This document shows, in pieces, positions 36,761-44,621 of a stretch of 49,558 nt of DNA. Position numbers and translations under genes: made by a program. Origin of the DNA: an uncultured Anaerobutyricum sp. (GTDB taxonomy: Bacteria > Bacillota > Clostridia > Lachnospirales > Lachnospiraceae); the NCBI RefSeq assembly GCF_934307085.1, contig NZ_CAKRCF010000021.1, forward strand, positions 1 to 49,558, in the 5' to 3' direction. Position 1 is the stretch's first letter. Every line of letters starts with the position of its first letter. The notes under the pieces were generated by a model. The model saw only the letters and a program-made list of their open reading frames with translations, was not told the DNA's origin and made no database searches.

Positions 36761-38674
36761 CTATCTCAATATTTGAAACAGCTTTTGTCTAAAAACTTCA
36801 TCTGGAAGATTCTTTTCCATCTGAAGTTTTTTGATACTTTCCTCTACTTCCGGATCTGCCATCGTCCGGTAAAACGTATTAAAAAGCATCGGTTTTTCTT
36901 TGAGCATCTCTGCAGATACTGCAAATAAAAATGCACAGCTTACTTTAGAATCATCCCACAAAAGTGGCTGATTCATTCTTCCAATAACAAGTCTTGTGTT
37001 CTGCACCATTGCCGGATTTCCATGTGGCAGGGCAATGTGATTAAGACTTGTAGAAGACATCTCTTCTCTTTCAAGAACAGACTGCAAATATTCTTCTATT
37101 ACAAAATCTTCTTCTAAAAGCGGCTGTACCATCGCTTTTACTGCGGATTCCATATTCTTTTCTTCAATTGGAAGAATAATTGCTTCTAATATATTCAATT
37201 CCAATAAATGGTTTACCTGAATTTCTTTAATTCCTTCCTTAATCTTTTGCATCTCACGCTCCGGAAGAGCCATAGAAATGTAGATAATCGGAAAATCTGC
37301 TTTGAGAATACGCTCGGTTGTCACAATACAGTCGCAGTCTGGATTCTTAAGCTGCTTAAATTCCTGCAGAGAATACATTCCTGTGACTTCCACACCGACA
37401 AGCTTTCTCTCGATTTTAGAGCGGATAATTCTGGCCGCTGCCGCACCGAAATGACAGACAATAATAATTTTCGTCTTCTCACCCGCATCCTTCATTCGCT
37501 CTATCGCCGCCTGAAAATGAATGGCTAAATAAATAAGATCATTCTCTTTCATAGACAGATTATACATATCTGCTATGTAATCTGCCGCAATGGCCGCCAT
37601 CTCGAATCCAAAAGGATATTGACGTTTCATGGACTTTAACATATATTCATCTGTCTCAATATCCAAATGATTTCCACGAAGAATCGTCGTATAAATATGA
37701 GAAGATAACCCCTCAATCAAATCTTCGTCCTCGCTGAAATCTGCACTGAGCCTCTCCCTGATTCCTTTAAGAATCTCCTTAATCGGATGCCTCATCTTAT
37801 CCATAATCTGATCCTGACAGGCGATTTTTTGTTTACGCAACGATAACAGTAATGTGTACATATATCGCAGTTCTTCTTTAGAATCCGGCAGACAAAATTC
37901 CTGACACCATCCAGGTATCCATTCATACAATCCATCAAATTCCTGCGTATTAATAAAATCTTCCTGTACCGCAACCGGCTTTTCTGTATTCTCACTGTCT
38001 GCATGACGCGTGAGAAACAAAATATAAAGGAAAAGCTGCTGCAAGGATTCATCGGTAAGCTGAAACCATTCCAGTCTCTGCAATGCCTGAATTGCTCCTC
38101 TTGTCCTTAACATCTGTTCCTTTGTAAAATAATGAAACAGTGGAAAATGAAGACTATCAAACTGCTCTAAAGCTGCAATGTAATCCTCCCCGAATAAATA
38201 TGGAAAAAGTATTTTTACAAATACCTCTCTTCTCTTATTCTGGGATGCTGCATAGCGGATACCATAATGCCGCTGTGCCTGAATATCTTCCGGATACTTT
38301 TTCATGATTGCCGCTAAATGCTTCTCTGCGTAAGACTTGCTTACTAAAAGCTCATCTGCAATTTCCTGTATGGTAAGGAAATTATCATGTAGTACCAGAA
38401 GTAAGAGGAATCTTCTTTCAAATTCCATCTCAAAGCGAGGGATGCCCACACTCATCACTTCCGCAAACTTTTCATGTCCCTTTACAAGTATCTGATTACT
38501 TGAAACAAATTGGACATCTACTCCGAATTCCTTCAGCATCTCGGATAACTCCTTTAACTGATTTTTCAGAGTCTTTACAGATACTCCTAGATACTCCGAC
38601 ATTGTCTTAAGCTCGACTACTTCATAATCTCTTAAGTACTCTATCATCTTCATATCCCGTCTTGTGAATCTCAT
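36761..38674 (-). CDS. PRD-containing transcriptional regulator with PTS IIB and IIA domains
   Basis: 637 residues from ATG 38674 (GAGGAG 12 nt upstream; a longer frame to 38758 exists but has no better site). Order: two N-terminal helix-turn-helix segments ('MSEYLGVSVKTLKNQLKEL', 'IADELLVSKSYAEKHL'), two PRD domains with regulatory His ('FLTRHADSE'; 'SSHIYTTIL' and 'LAIHFQAAIERM'), a IIB-like domain ('IIIVCHFGAAAARI', Cys) and a C-terminal IIA domain ('HIALPHGNPAMV', His). This is the BglG/MtlR type controlled by PTS phosphorylation. There is no sigma-54 AAA+ domain. It probably turns on manXYZ, directly downstream. Confidence 0.85.
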   Translation of the reverse strand: MRFTRRDMKMIEYLRDYEVVELKTMSEYLGVSVKTLKNQLKELSEMLKEFGVDVQFVSSNQILVKGHEKFAEVMSVGIPRFEMEFERRFLLLLVLHDNFLTIQEIADELLVSKSYAEKHLAAIMKKYPEDIQAQRHYGIRYAASQNKRREVFVKILFPYLFGEDYIAALEQFDSLHFPLFHYFTKEQMLRTRGAIQALQRLEWFQLTDESLQQLFLYILFLTRHADSENTEKPVAVQEDFINTQEFDGLYEWIPGWCQEFCLPDSKEELRYMYTLLLSLRKQKIACQDQIMDKMRHPIKEILKGIRERLSADFSEDEDLIEGLSSHIYTTILRGNHLDIETDEYMLKSMKRQYPFGFEMAAIAADYIADMYNLSMKENDLIYLAIHFQAAIERMKDAGEKTKIIIVCHFGAAAARIIRSKIERKLVGVEVTGMYSLQEFKQLKNPDCDCIVTTERILKADFPIIYISMALPEREMQKIKEGIKEIQVNHLLELNILEAIILPIEEKNMESAVKAMVQPLLEEDFVIEEYLQSVLEREEMSSTSLNHIALPHGNPAMVQNTRLVIGRMNQPLLWDDSKVSCAFLFAVSAEMLKEKPMLFNTFYRTMADPEVEESIKKLQMEKNLPDEVFRQKLFQILR

Positions 38675-38777
38675 GTTTACGAACCACTCCTCACTCACCA
38701 AAATTCTATCAAATTCTTCAAAAATGTAAAACTCATAGTTTGACTTATTTTTGAACAAAAGATGTGCTTAACTTAAG

Positions 38778-38806
38778 ATTTTATTTCATTTTACTTGCAA
38801 TTTCAA
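38778..38806 (-). promoter_or_regulatory. Promoter of the mannose PTS regulator
   Basis: On the minus strand, TTGAAA (38801-38806), 17-nt spacer, TAAAAT (38778-38783). A small palindrome CTTAA-C-TTAAG (38767-38777) lies just downstream, near the likely start point. Confidence 0.55.
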
Positions 38807-38873
38807 TATGCGAGAGGGTATTTTTTTGAAAAAAATGTCAACTTTGTACGGTCTGTTTCTATTTATTGGAATC

Positions 38874-40628
38874 CTATTCATTTTTTTCTTGTCTTTCTTT
38901 CGCCTGTTTCTTTTTAAACGCCAGCACAATCGCAACAGAAAGTGCCGTTCCAGCTAACACGCAAAGGACATATAATGACATATAATTTGTCGCTTTAAAT
39001 AGGGCAACAACAATTCCTCCATGTGGCACCGCAGAAGTTACTCCGCACACAGCAGCTGCCGCTCCAGTAAATGCTGAACCTGCAACAATCGCAGGTAGAA
39101 CGTGTCCAGGATCCGAAGCTGCAAATGGTATTGCACCCTCGCTGATTCCTATGATTCCCATAAATATCGTATATATTCCTGCACTTTTTTCCTCAGGTGT
39201 GAACTTATCTTTTCCAACAACTGCTGCGATTCCCATAGAGAGCGGAGCCACTGCAATGGAAGTAGATACAATCCCCATAATCTGAAGATTTCCCTGTGCA
39301 ATTGAAGTCACACCAAAGAAAAAGGCGACCTTATTAATCGGACCTCCCATATCTATACCAACCATCGCACCAAGCACAATACCTAGCACAACTGCACTGG
39401 AAGGATTCTTCGCAAGTTGCACAAGCAAACTGTTTAACATATCCGTTATCAGTGTAACTGGCTTTCCAAGCACAAATATAAACAAAGCGGATACTACTGC
39501 GACACCGGTCAGCGGAATAATAAATATCGGCATCATCGGCTTAAACTCCTTAGCAATATTCCAGCTGTTCATCCATTTCACAAGATAGCCAACAAGATAG
39601 CCGACAATAATACAGCCGATAAATCCCGTTCCTGCCTCCGTTCCAAGAATCTCTCCATCGGTTGCCACCATCGCCCCGATCATCGCCGGAGCAAGGCTTG
39701 CCCTTCCTGCAATGGAAAAAGCAATAAAGCCTGACAAAATTGGATACATCAGCGTAAAGGCAAGATTACCGATGGCATGAATCTTATTCCATAAACCAAT
39801 ATAGACAACCGTTCCGTCTGCCGAAGTCTGTCCCCCCATTGATAACGACAACGATACTAACAACCCTCCCACAACAACAAATGGTATCATATAGGAAGCT
39901 CCATTCATAAGCTGTCCTATAATATCAATATCTGAAGGGGCTTTGGGCTCTTTTTCCTGTTTCTTTTCTTTTTTTGTTTTTACTATCTTATTCTTACTAT
40001 TTTTATTACTTCGTTTTGCTTTATCCTCCCCGGATATTGACTGTTCATTTTCCAGTTCTTTCCTGTAGCCTTTTCCGACTATCTTTTCAGCTTTCTGATT
40101 TTCTTGCGTATTTTCAACTATTCTACTTCTATTTATCGCATTTTGGTACGTTATATTTTGGGTTGCCGCATCTCCATTTTTTTCTCTGTTTTCAATATCT
40201 TTATCTTCTGTATTTTCAGCATTTTTATCTTTTGTATTTTTATTTTGAAAATCCTCTACATTTCCAGAGTTTTCATTTCTGTTTTGATTATTCTCATTTT
40301 GAAAAGAAGCCCCTCCCATAATAAAAGAGTCCGCTTCTAATTGTTCAAAAACACCCTCTGTATTTTTAAGCAACGGTTTAATCCTTGTTTTTAATATCCT
40401 CTTACCATAAAAACGTTCCGGCTCCTCAATCACTACATCCGCAGCTATAATTACATAATCTGCCTTTGCAATCTCTCGTTTGGTAAGCTTATTCTCTGTT
40501 CCTTGCGCCCCCTGGGTTTCCACCTTTACCTCATATCCCCGCTTCTCACATTCTTTTTCTATGCGTGCCGCTGCCATATAGGTATGTGCGATTCCTGTCG
40601 GGCACTTGGTAACTCCAACTATTCTCAT
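38874..40628 (-). CDS. PTS fructose family subunit IIBC
   Basis: 584 residues from ATG 40628. The IIB domain (1-100) opens 'MRIVGVTKCPTGIAHTYMAA' with phospho-Cys9. Residues about 105-230 are a very polar Asn/Glu/Lys-rich stretch with no recognisable fold. The IIC domain follows with about eight to ten helices ('GASYMIPFVVVGGLL', 'GISEGAIPFAASDPG', 'SAVPHGGIVV'). The normal linker in this family is short. Sugar unknown; fructose-type by similarity. It follows the IIA gene by 61 bp. A GTG at 40643 in frame is a less likely start. Confidence 0.9.
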   Translation of the reverse strand: MRIVGVTKCPTGIAHTYMAAARIEKECEKRGYEVKVETQGAQGTENKLTKREIAKADYVIIAADVVIEEPERFYGKRILKTRIKPLLKNTEGVFEQLEADSFIMGGASFQNENNQNRNENSGNVEDFQNKNTKDKNAENTEDKDIENREKNGDAATQNITYQNAINRSRIVENTQENQKAEKIVGKGYRKELENEQSISGEDKAKRSNKNSKNKIVKTKKEKKQEKEPKAPSDIDIIGQLMNGASYMIPFVVVGGLLVSLSLSMGGQTSADGTVVYIGLWNKIHAIGNLAFTLMYPILSGFIAFSIAGRASLAPAMIGAMVATDGEILGTEAGTGFIGCIIVGYLVGYLVKWMNSWNIAKEFKPMMPIFIIPLTGVAVVSALFIFVLGKPVTLITDMLNSLLVQLAKNPSSAVVLGIVLGAMVGIDMGGPINKVAFFFGVTSIAQGNLQIMGIVSTSIAVAPLSMGIAAVVGKDKFTPEEKSAGIYTIFMGIIGISEGAIPFAASDPGHVLPAIVAGSAFTGAAAAVCGVTSAVPHGGIVVALFKATNYMSLYVLCVLAGTALSVAIVLAFKKKQAKERQEKNE

Positions 40629-40689
40629 ACTTTCCTCTATCACATATACTCATCCTATTTGTATTATCTTATTCCAAATGACTTTAAAA

Positions 40690-41145
40690 TTATTCTAATT
40701 CATTTTTTACATACTGATAAACCGCTTCTGAACTCCTACAGCTACGAAAATCAGCAACAAATTTTTCATCTACAAGCTTTCTTGCAAGCCTCGACAAAAA
40801 TGTCAGATATTTTTCCTGTCCCTTTTCTTCCGGTGCAATAATCGCAAACGCAATATCTACTTTCTTGTCATCAAATGAATCCCACTCTATTGGATATCGA
40901 AACCGAACAATAAATAACTCTACTTCATCAATTTCTTTTATAATTGCATGAGGAATGGCGATTCCTTCCCCACATCCTGTCGAATCCCATTCTTCTCTCT
41001 TCCAGAATGCTTCCTCTAACTGTGCCACATCTAACATAGCCTGTTTTGCACAAAGTCTGCTTATCGTTCTTATCGCTTCTTTTTTTGTGCCAGAAACCGC
41101 TACAATATTGTCAAATATTCTTTCCCTTTTTATTAGCGTATTCAA
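40690..41145 (-). CDS. PTS fructose/mannitol family subunit IIA
   Basis: 151 residues. The phospho-His lies in 'GCGEGIAIPHAII' (near 67). 'KVDIAFAIIAPEEKGQEKYLTFLSRLARKL' is typical of the IIA(Fru) fold. The start is TTG at 41145, with GGGAG 7-8 nt upstream and no good ATG. It supplies phosphate to the IIBC protein downstream. No 1-phosphofructokinase gene lies in this window, so fructose itself is not certain. Confidence 0.87.
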   Translation of the reverse strand: MNTLIKRERIFDNIVAVSGTKKEAIRTISRLCAKQAMLDVAQLEEAFWKREEWDSTGCGEGIAIPHAIIKEIDEVELFIVRFRYPIEWDSFDDKKVDIAFAIIAPEEKGQEKYLTFLSRLARKLVDEKFVADFRSCRSSEAVYQYVKNELE

Positions 41146-41250
41146 TGCTGCTCTCCCTTATTTCCAGTCTTATTTCTGGTCTTTATTCTTTTACGGTTTT
41201 CATTGACACAGTCCCATCTATATTCTATTTTTCCCTACTCTACTGTTTTT

Positions 41251-41279
41251 ATTGTACCAAAAGAAAAACAACAGTAAAA
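41251..41279 (-). promoter_or_regulatory. Promoter of the fructose-family PTS genes
   Basis: On the minus strand, TTTTAC (41274-41279), 17-nt spacer, TACAAT (41251-41256) with TGG before the -10 (extended type), about 105 bp upstream of the IIA start. The remaining upstream bases (41280-41460) hold no gene I can support. Confidence 0.5.
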
Positions 41280-41463
41280 CTCTTTCTTTTTCCGTTTTTG
41301 TCTGTTCATATGCGTCTTTCAACTGTCATTTTTTGTTTCTTTTTCAGGACAATTAGCCATTTTGCTTATAATAATTGTTCTCCTGTCGATGCAATCAGAA
41401 TCCATTTATTCACAATGCCAAGAAAAGACGCAAAAAAACGGTTATTCTTGTCAAACTCATGCA

Positions 41464-41492
41464 TAGACAATTCGGGATAAAATTGGTATACT
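41464..41492 (+). promoter_or_regulatory. Promoter of the candidate small RNA
   Basis: TAGACA (41464-41469), 17-nt spacer, TATACT (41487-41492), with TGG directly before the -10. It lies just upstream of three successive hairpins ending in a U-run. Confidence 0.75.
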
Positions 41493-41498
41493 AGAGCC

Positions 41499-41632
41499 AA
41501 GATGAGTGATACGATTTCATCTCGTCTCAACTATTCAATTAAATTATCCAATAGAGCAGTCACTCCTCCTCCTTCAATGTGACTGCTCGCAAGAACACCG
41601 TTTCCAATCAGCCATCAGAACGGTGTTTTTTT
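41499..41632 (+). ncRNA. Candidate small RNA with CCUCC-rich loop
   Basis: About 134 nt from the promoter above to a terminator. Hairpin 1: AGATGA (41500-41505) with TCATCT (41517-41522). Hairpin 2: a perfect 10-bp stem, GAGCAGTCAC (41554-41563) with GTGACTGCTC (41579-41588), whose 15-nt loop reads TCCTCCTCCTTCAAT. Hairpin 3: AACACCGTT (41594-41602) with AACGGTGTT (41619-41627) and a U-run to 41632. No coding frame fits. The C/U-rich loop is complementary to Shine-Dalgarno sequences, as in some regulatory RNAs of Firmicutes (the RsaE type). Function inferred only from this. Confidence 0.65.
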
Positions 41633-41659
41633 GCATCTGTTTTTAGTTTGTATTTTTTT

Positions 41660-41688
41660 GCATGTCTTTGGCATTTTCCTCATAGGAT
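41660..41688 (+). promoter_or_regulatory. Candidate sigma-E promoter of spoIIID
   Basis: GCATGTC (41660-41666), 14-nt spacer, CATAGGAT (41681-41688), close to the Bacillus sigma-E pattern of an ATATT-like -35 and CATACAAT-like -10. In Bacillus subtilis spoIIID is read by sigma-E RNA polymerase, so the match is reasonable. No sigma-A promoter was seen between the small RNA terminator and the gene. Confidence 0.5.
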
Positions 41689-41718
41689 GTAAAAAAGATT
41701 TCAGGACAGGATTTTATA

Positions 41719-41979
41719 ATGAGGGATTATATTGAATTACGTGCTATTGAGGTTGGGAAGTACATTATTGATTCGAAGGCTACGGTGAGGAAGACAGCTA
41801 CGAGGTTTGGAGTTAGCAAGTCAACGGTACATAAGGATTTGACAGAGCGACTGCCTCAGATTGATCATCATCTGGCGGAGGAGGTTCGTGATATTTTAAA
41901 TATTAATAAGTCAGAAAGACATATCCGGGGTGGTATGGCTACGAAACAGAAATATTTGCTTCTTCATAGGGCAAACTAA
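41719..41979 (+). CDS. spoIIID: Sporulation transcriptional regulator SpoIIID
   Basis: 86 residues, about the family length. 'MRDYIELRAIEVGKYIIDSKATVRKTATRFGVSKSTVHKDLTERL' is the highly conserved helix-turn-helix half, and the basic C-terminal part 'HIRGGMATKQKY' the second DNA contact. SpoIIID switches mother-cell genes between the sigma-E and sigma-K stages of sporulation, so the organism is probably spore-forming. It stands alone, ended by a strong bidirectional terminator. A start at 41719 with AGGA-type site is accepted although the site is only fair. Confidence 0.96.
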   Translation: MRDYIELRAIEVGKYIIDSKATVRKTATRFGVSKSTVHKDLTERLPQIDHHLAEEVRDILNINKSERHIRGGMATKQKYLLLHRAN

Positions 41980-42141
41980 TAAAAGATAAATTCTCTTTTA
42001 AATTGTTATAAAATATTTCTGAAGCTAAATATATTAGAATATTCTTGAAAATGTCCCAACAAAATATTTTCAAAAATTAAGATATTTTCAAAAAATATAT
42101 TTAAAAATTGAACGGATATTTTTTGTTATAAAAAAATCTAG

Positions 42142-42203
42142 AAAAACTCCTGTTTGTTTCTTATTCATCTTTTTCGATGTTTCTGAAACAAACAGGAGTT
42201 TTT
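42142..42203. terminator. Bidirectional terminator between spoIIID and lctA
   Basis: Perfect 19-bp arms (42142-42160 and 42185-42203) around a 24-nt loop, with A- and T-runs at the ends. It serves both converging genes and reaches into the stop codon of the GntR gene. The 160 bp between spoIIID and the hairpin are AT-rich (several AATATTTT-type motifs) with no gene. Confidence 0.88.
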
Positions 42204-42948
42204 ATTTTTCCTTATTTTCCATTTGTTGTTGTAGTCGTTCAAGTTGTTCTCCTACTACATCAAAGTGTCGTTGCATCGCAAAGCTTCCCGCCGCAAAGTC
42301 TTTTGCCACTAAGGAATCATAAATATTCCAGTGGGCACGTCGCAGTGCTTCTGCCTGTCTTTGATTCGCCATGATACGTCCACGAAAATCTGTGATAAAC
42401 TGGTTCATTAACTCTGCAATCATCGATGTGTATAATACAATCATACGGTTATGGGAAGCCTCAATGAGTTTATTATGAAATTGCATATCAAGCTTACCAC
42501 TTTCTTTTGGGTCTTTAATCTCATCCATCTTAATTAAAATCTGATGAAGATCCTCTATTTCTTCTTTTGTTGCATATTTAATCGCAAGTCGCAACGCTAC
42601 TGTCTCATATCCCATACGAATATCATATACTTCTGTATATTCAATATTCTGGAGCGACATGACTATATTCATGAACTTTACCATATAATCCTGTGGCTCA
42701 CAGCGGATATAATTTCCGCTTCCCTGTCGGCAATCAAGCAGCCCGTTAATTTCTAACATATGCATTACTTCACGAATGGAATTACGACTTACGTCCAACT
42801 TCTCTGCGATTTCTCTTTCTGGCAAAATCTTATCATTTATTTTTAATTCACCGGATAAAATCTGCTCAGAAAAATAATCGAACACATATTGATATGTCTT
42901 TTGGTTTTTCATTTTGTAAGTCTTAAAATCTGTGAATTCATTCATCAT
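42202..42948 (-). CDS. lctA: GntR/FadR family regulator of the lactate operon
   Basis: 248 residues. The winged-helix domain (about 18-82) reads 'FSEQILSGELKINDKILPEREIAEKLDVSRNSIREVMHMLEINGLL'; the C-terminal FCD domain (about 95-230) has the metal/ligand residues 'YDIRMGYETVALRLA', 'DMQFHNKLIEASHN' and 'AHWNIYDSLVAKD'. Such regulators of the LldR/FadR group usually answer to lactate. It is divided from larA by a terminator and has its own promoter, although it reads in the same direction. The symbol follows Acetobacterium woodii usage. ATG with GGAGG 7 nt upstream. Confidence 0.85.
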   Translation of the reverse strand: MMNEFTDFKTYKMKNQKTYQYVFDYFSEQILSGELKINDKILPEREIAEKLDVSRNSIREVMHMLEINGLLDCRQGSGNYIRCEPQDYMVKFMNIVMSLQNIEYTEVYDIRMGYETVALRLAIKYATKEEIEDLHQILIKMDEIKDPKESGKLDMQFHNKLIEASHNRMIVLYTSMIAELMNQFITDFRGRIMANQRQAEALRRAHWNIYDSLVAKDFAAGSFAMQRHFDVVGEQLERLQQQMENKEK

Positions 42949-42997
42949 CCCGCCGCCTCCTTGTCATTTTTTTATCATTCTTTATATCTGAATGTCT

Positions 42998-43026
42998 ATT
43001 TTATAAGATTCTTGCTCTTTTTGCAA
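42998..43026 (-). promoter_or_regulatory. Promoter of the GntR regulator
   Basis: On the minus strand, TTGCAA (43021-43026), 17-nt spacer, TAAAAT (42998-43003), about 50 bp ahead of the start. Confidence 0.6.
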
Positions 43027-43090
43027 GTGGAAAACTTTAACACAACAAGGTAAAAAAGTGTTCATTTCCGCAAACACAATCCACATATTT

Positions 43091-43115
43091 ATTCAAAACC
43101 AGCATGATTTTGAAT
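43091..43115. promoter_or_regulatory. Candidate operator dyad
   Basis: ATTCAAAA (43091-43098) and TTTTGAAT (43108-43115) form a perfect 8-bp dyad with a 9-nt spacer, 65 bp upstream of the regulator's -35. It may be an operator for autoregulation. The rest of the 366-bp gap holds only the larA terminator and the promoter. Confidence 0.4.
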
Positions 43116-43201
43116 ATTCATATATCGTATATAAAAAACTGACTCAGACTAAAAACAAGGCAGTACGATAAACATCAAATAGTTGCACATTATAAAAAAA
43201 T

Positions 43202-43232
43202 GGCGGACCTGCTGCTCATTTGCAGGTCCGCC
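43202..43232 (-). terminator. Terminator of the lactate operon after larA
   Basis: GGCGGACCTGC (43202-43212) pairs perfectly with GCAGGTCCGCC (43222-43232); in the leftward RNA a run of seven U follows after CCA. It lies 83 bp past the larA stop. Confidence 0.9.
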
Positions 43233-43314
43233 TACAAAATGTGAAAAATGAATTTCACATTAAGCAAACATGTTTTGGCTTATGGCTTGTTTAGAAATAT
43301 TTTTCAAACAAACT

Positions 43315-44604
43315 TTATTGTTCCGGTTTTTTTACCATAACGGAAACGCCATCCGGAATAATTGAAATATGGGCATCTTTTCCCTTTTCTTTTATGGCCA
43401 TCTCCAAGGCTTCATTTACGTCGTTTGCAACGATAAAGCCCATCTCCTGTGCCATTTTGCGATGCTCTTCGCACATGACATAAATAACCTTATGCTGCAT
43501 TAAAATACGACACTGTATCTGATATTCCCACTGATCTGGTTTTGTCTGATCCTGTGGAACTTTTAAGATTTCTGCCATGAGGTCAGCCGGGCTGGAGCAG
43601 TTTTTCAATGCTTCATAGAAGCCTTCTCCTCCATGGCCATCCCCACAATTGGAAACCATAATAAGAATACCATCATCTTTTGCTGCGGCCTCTGCAGCAG
43701 TCATTCCTTTTACGGACTGATACATATTCTGATCAAGTGGATATCCGCCGTTAGTAGATATAGCAATGTCTGCGGCTTTCTTAGGAACTACCTGGCAATA
43801 ATCCTGCAAGAACTTACATCCTGCAGCATGGGCTTCAATTGCATCGCCTGCAACGGCGTGTACCACTTTCTTGTCTGCATCAATAATGACGTTAACAATA
43901 TATTGCTGATGTGCCATTTTACTGGCAGCAATCATATCTTTATGAATCGGATTGCCCTCCAAAACTCCTGTTCTGCTATATGGAGAATCAATAAATTTTG
44001 AACAGTGGTTTCCGAGTACCGTTACTTTGCTGGATACTCCAGGAAGGATGCTCTTTCTTCCTCCTGAGAAACCTGCAAAGAAATGGGTTTCTATAAATCC
44101 TTCACTTACAAGAAGGTCTGCATTTGCAGCAACTTTATTGATTAAAAGTGGAGCTCCTGATGGTAAAATTCCGATATTCTCCATCGCATCCATGTCCTGA
44201 CTGTCATGAATAACAATGTTTTCGTTATCTACGATTTCTTCACCGAATTTACCAACTAACTCTTCTCTTGTTGTTGCTCTGTGGAATCCTGTTGCAATTA
44301 AAAGGGTGATTTTTGCGTCTGGATTTCCTTCCCTAATCTCTTTCAGCATAAACGGAATGATATGCTTACTTGGAACCGGTCTTGTGTGGTCAGAACAAAT
44401 AATTACTACATTTTCTTTTCCTTTTGAAAGCTCTGAAAGCTTTGGAGAACCAATTGGATGCGCCATTGCCTCAAGAACGATTTCATCTTCTGTCTTATCG
44501 CTCTTTGGCATGGACTCGATGGACGAGGATAAAACCTCGTAGTCCATCGAATCGTCTATGTGCAGCATCATACCTGTGGTTGAAAAAGGTAATTTCATAT
44601 CCAT
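43315..44604 (-). CDS. larA: Nickel-dependent lactate racemase (LarA)
   Basis: 429 residues from ATG 44604 (AGGAG 9 nt upstream; a TTG at 44613 sits too close). From this start the key residues fall at the numbering of Lactobacillus plantarum LarA: Asp72 and Arg75 in SDHTRPVP, His108 in ATGFHR, His174, Lys184 in FSGGRKSILPG (which holds the nickel-pincer cofactor) and His200 in VLGNH. It interconverts L- and D-lactate, so both isomers can enter the D-lactate dehydrogenase route. The cofactor genes larB, larC and larE are not in this window. The equivalent in A. woodii is lctF. Confidence 0.92.
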   Translation of the reverse strand: MDMKLPFSTTGMMLHIDDSMDYEVLSSSIESMPKSDKTEDEIVLEAMAHPIGSPKLSELSKGKENVVIICSDHTRPVPSKHIIPFMLKEIREGNPDAKITLLIATGFHRATTREELVGKFGEEIVDNENIVIHDSQDMDAMENIGILPSGAPLLINKVAANADLLVSEGFIETHFFAGFSGGRKSILPGVSSKVTVLGNHCSKFIDSPYSRTGVLEGNPIHKDMIAASKMAHQQYIVNVIIDADKKVVHAVAGDAIEAHAAGCKFLQDYCQVVPKKAADIAISTNGGYPLDQNMYQSVKGMTAAEAAAKDDGILIMVSNCGDGHGGEGFYEALKNCSSPADLMAEILKVPQDQTKPDQWEYQIQCRILMQHKVIYVMCEEHRKMAQEMGFIVANDVNEALEMAIKEKGKDAHISIIPDGVSVMVKKPEQ

Positions 44605-44621
44605 GCTGCTCAACTCCTTAA

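Noticed and set aside
38759..38873. Sigma-54 (-24/-12) promoter for the mannose PTS
   Set aside because: ATTGCAA resembles a -12 element but no GG occurs at the right distance upstream; a sigma-A-like pair fits better.
39974..40321. 115-codon plus-strand frame in the IIBC gene
   Set aside because: Phe/Tyr/Leu-rich product is the reverse reading of the Asn/Lys/Glu-rich linker; not a gene.
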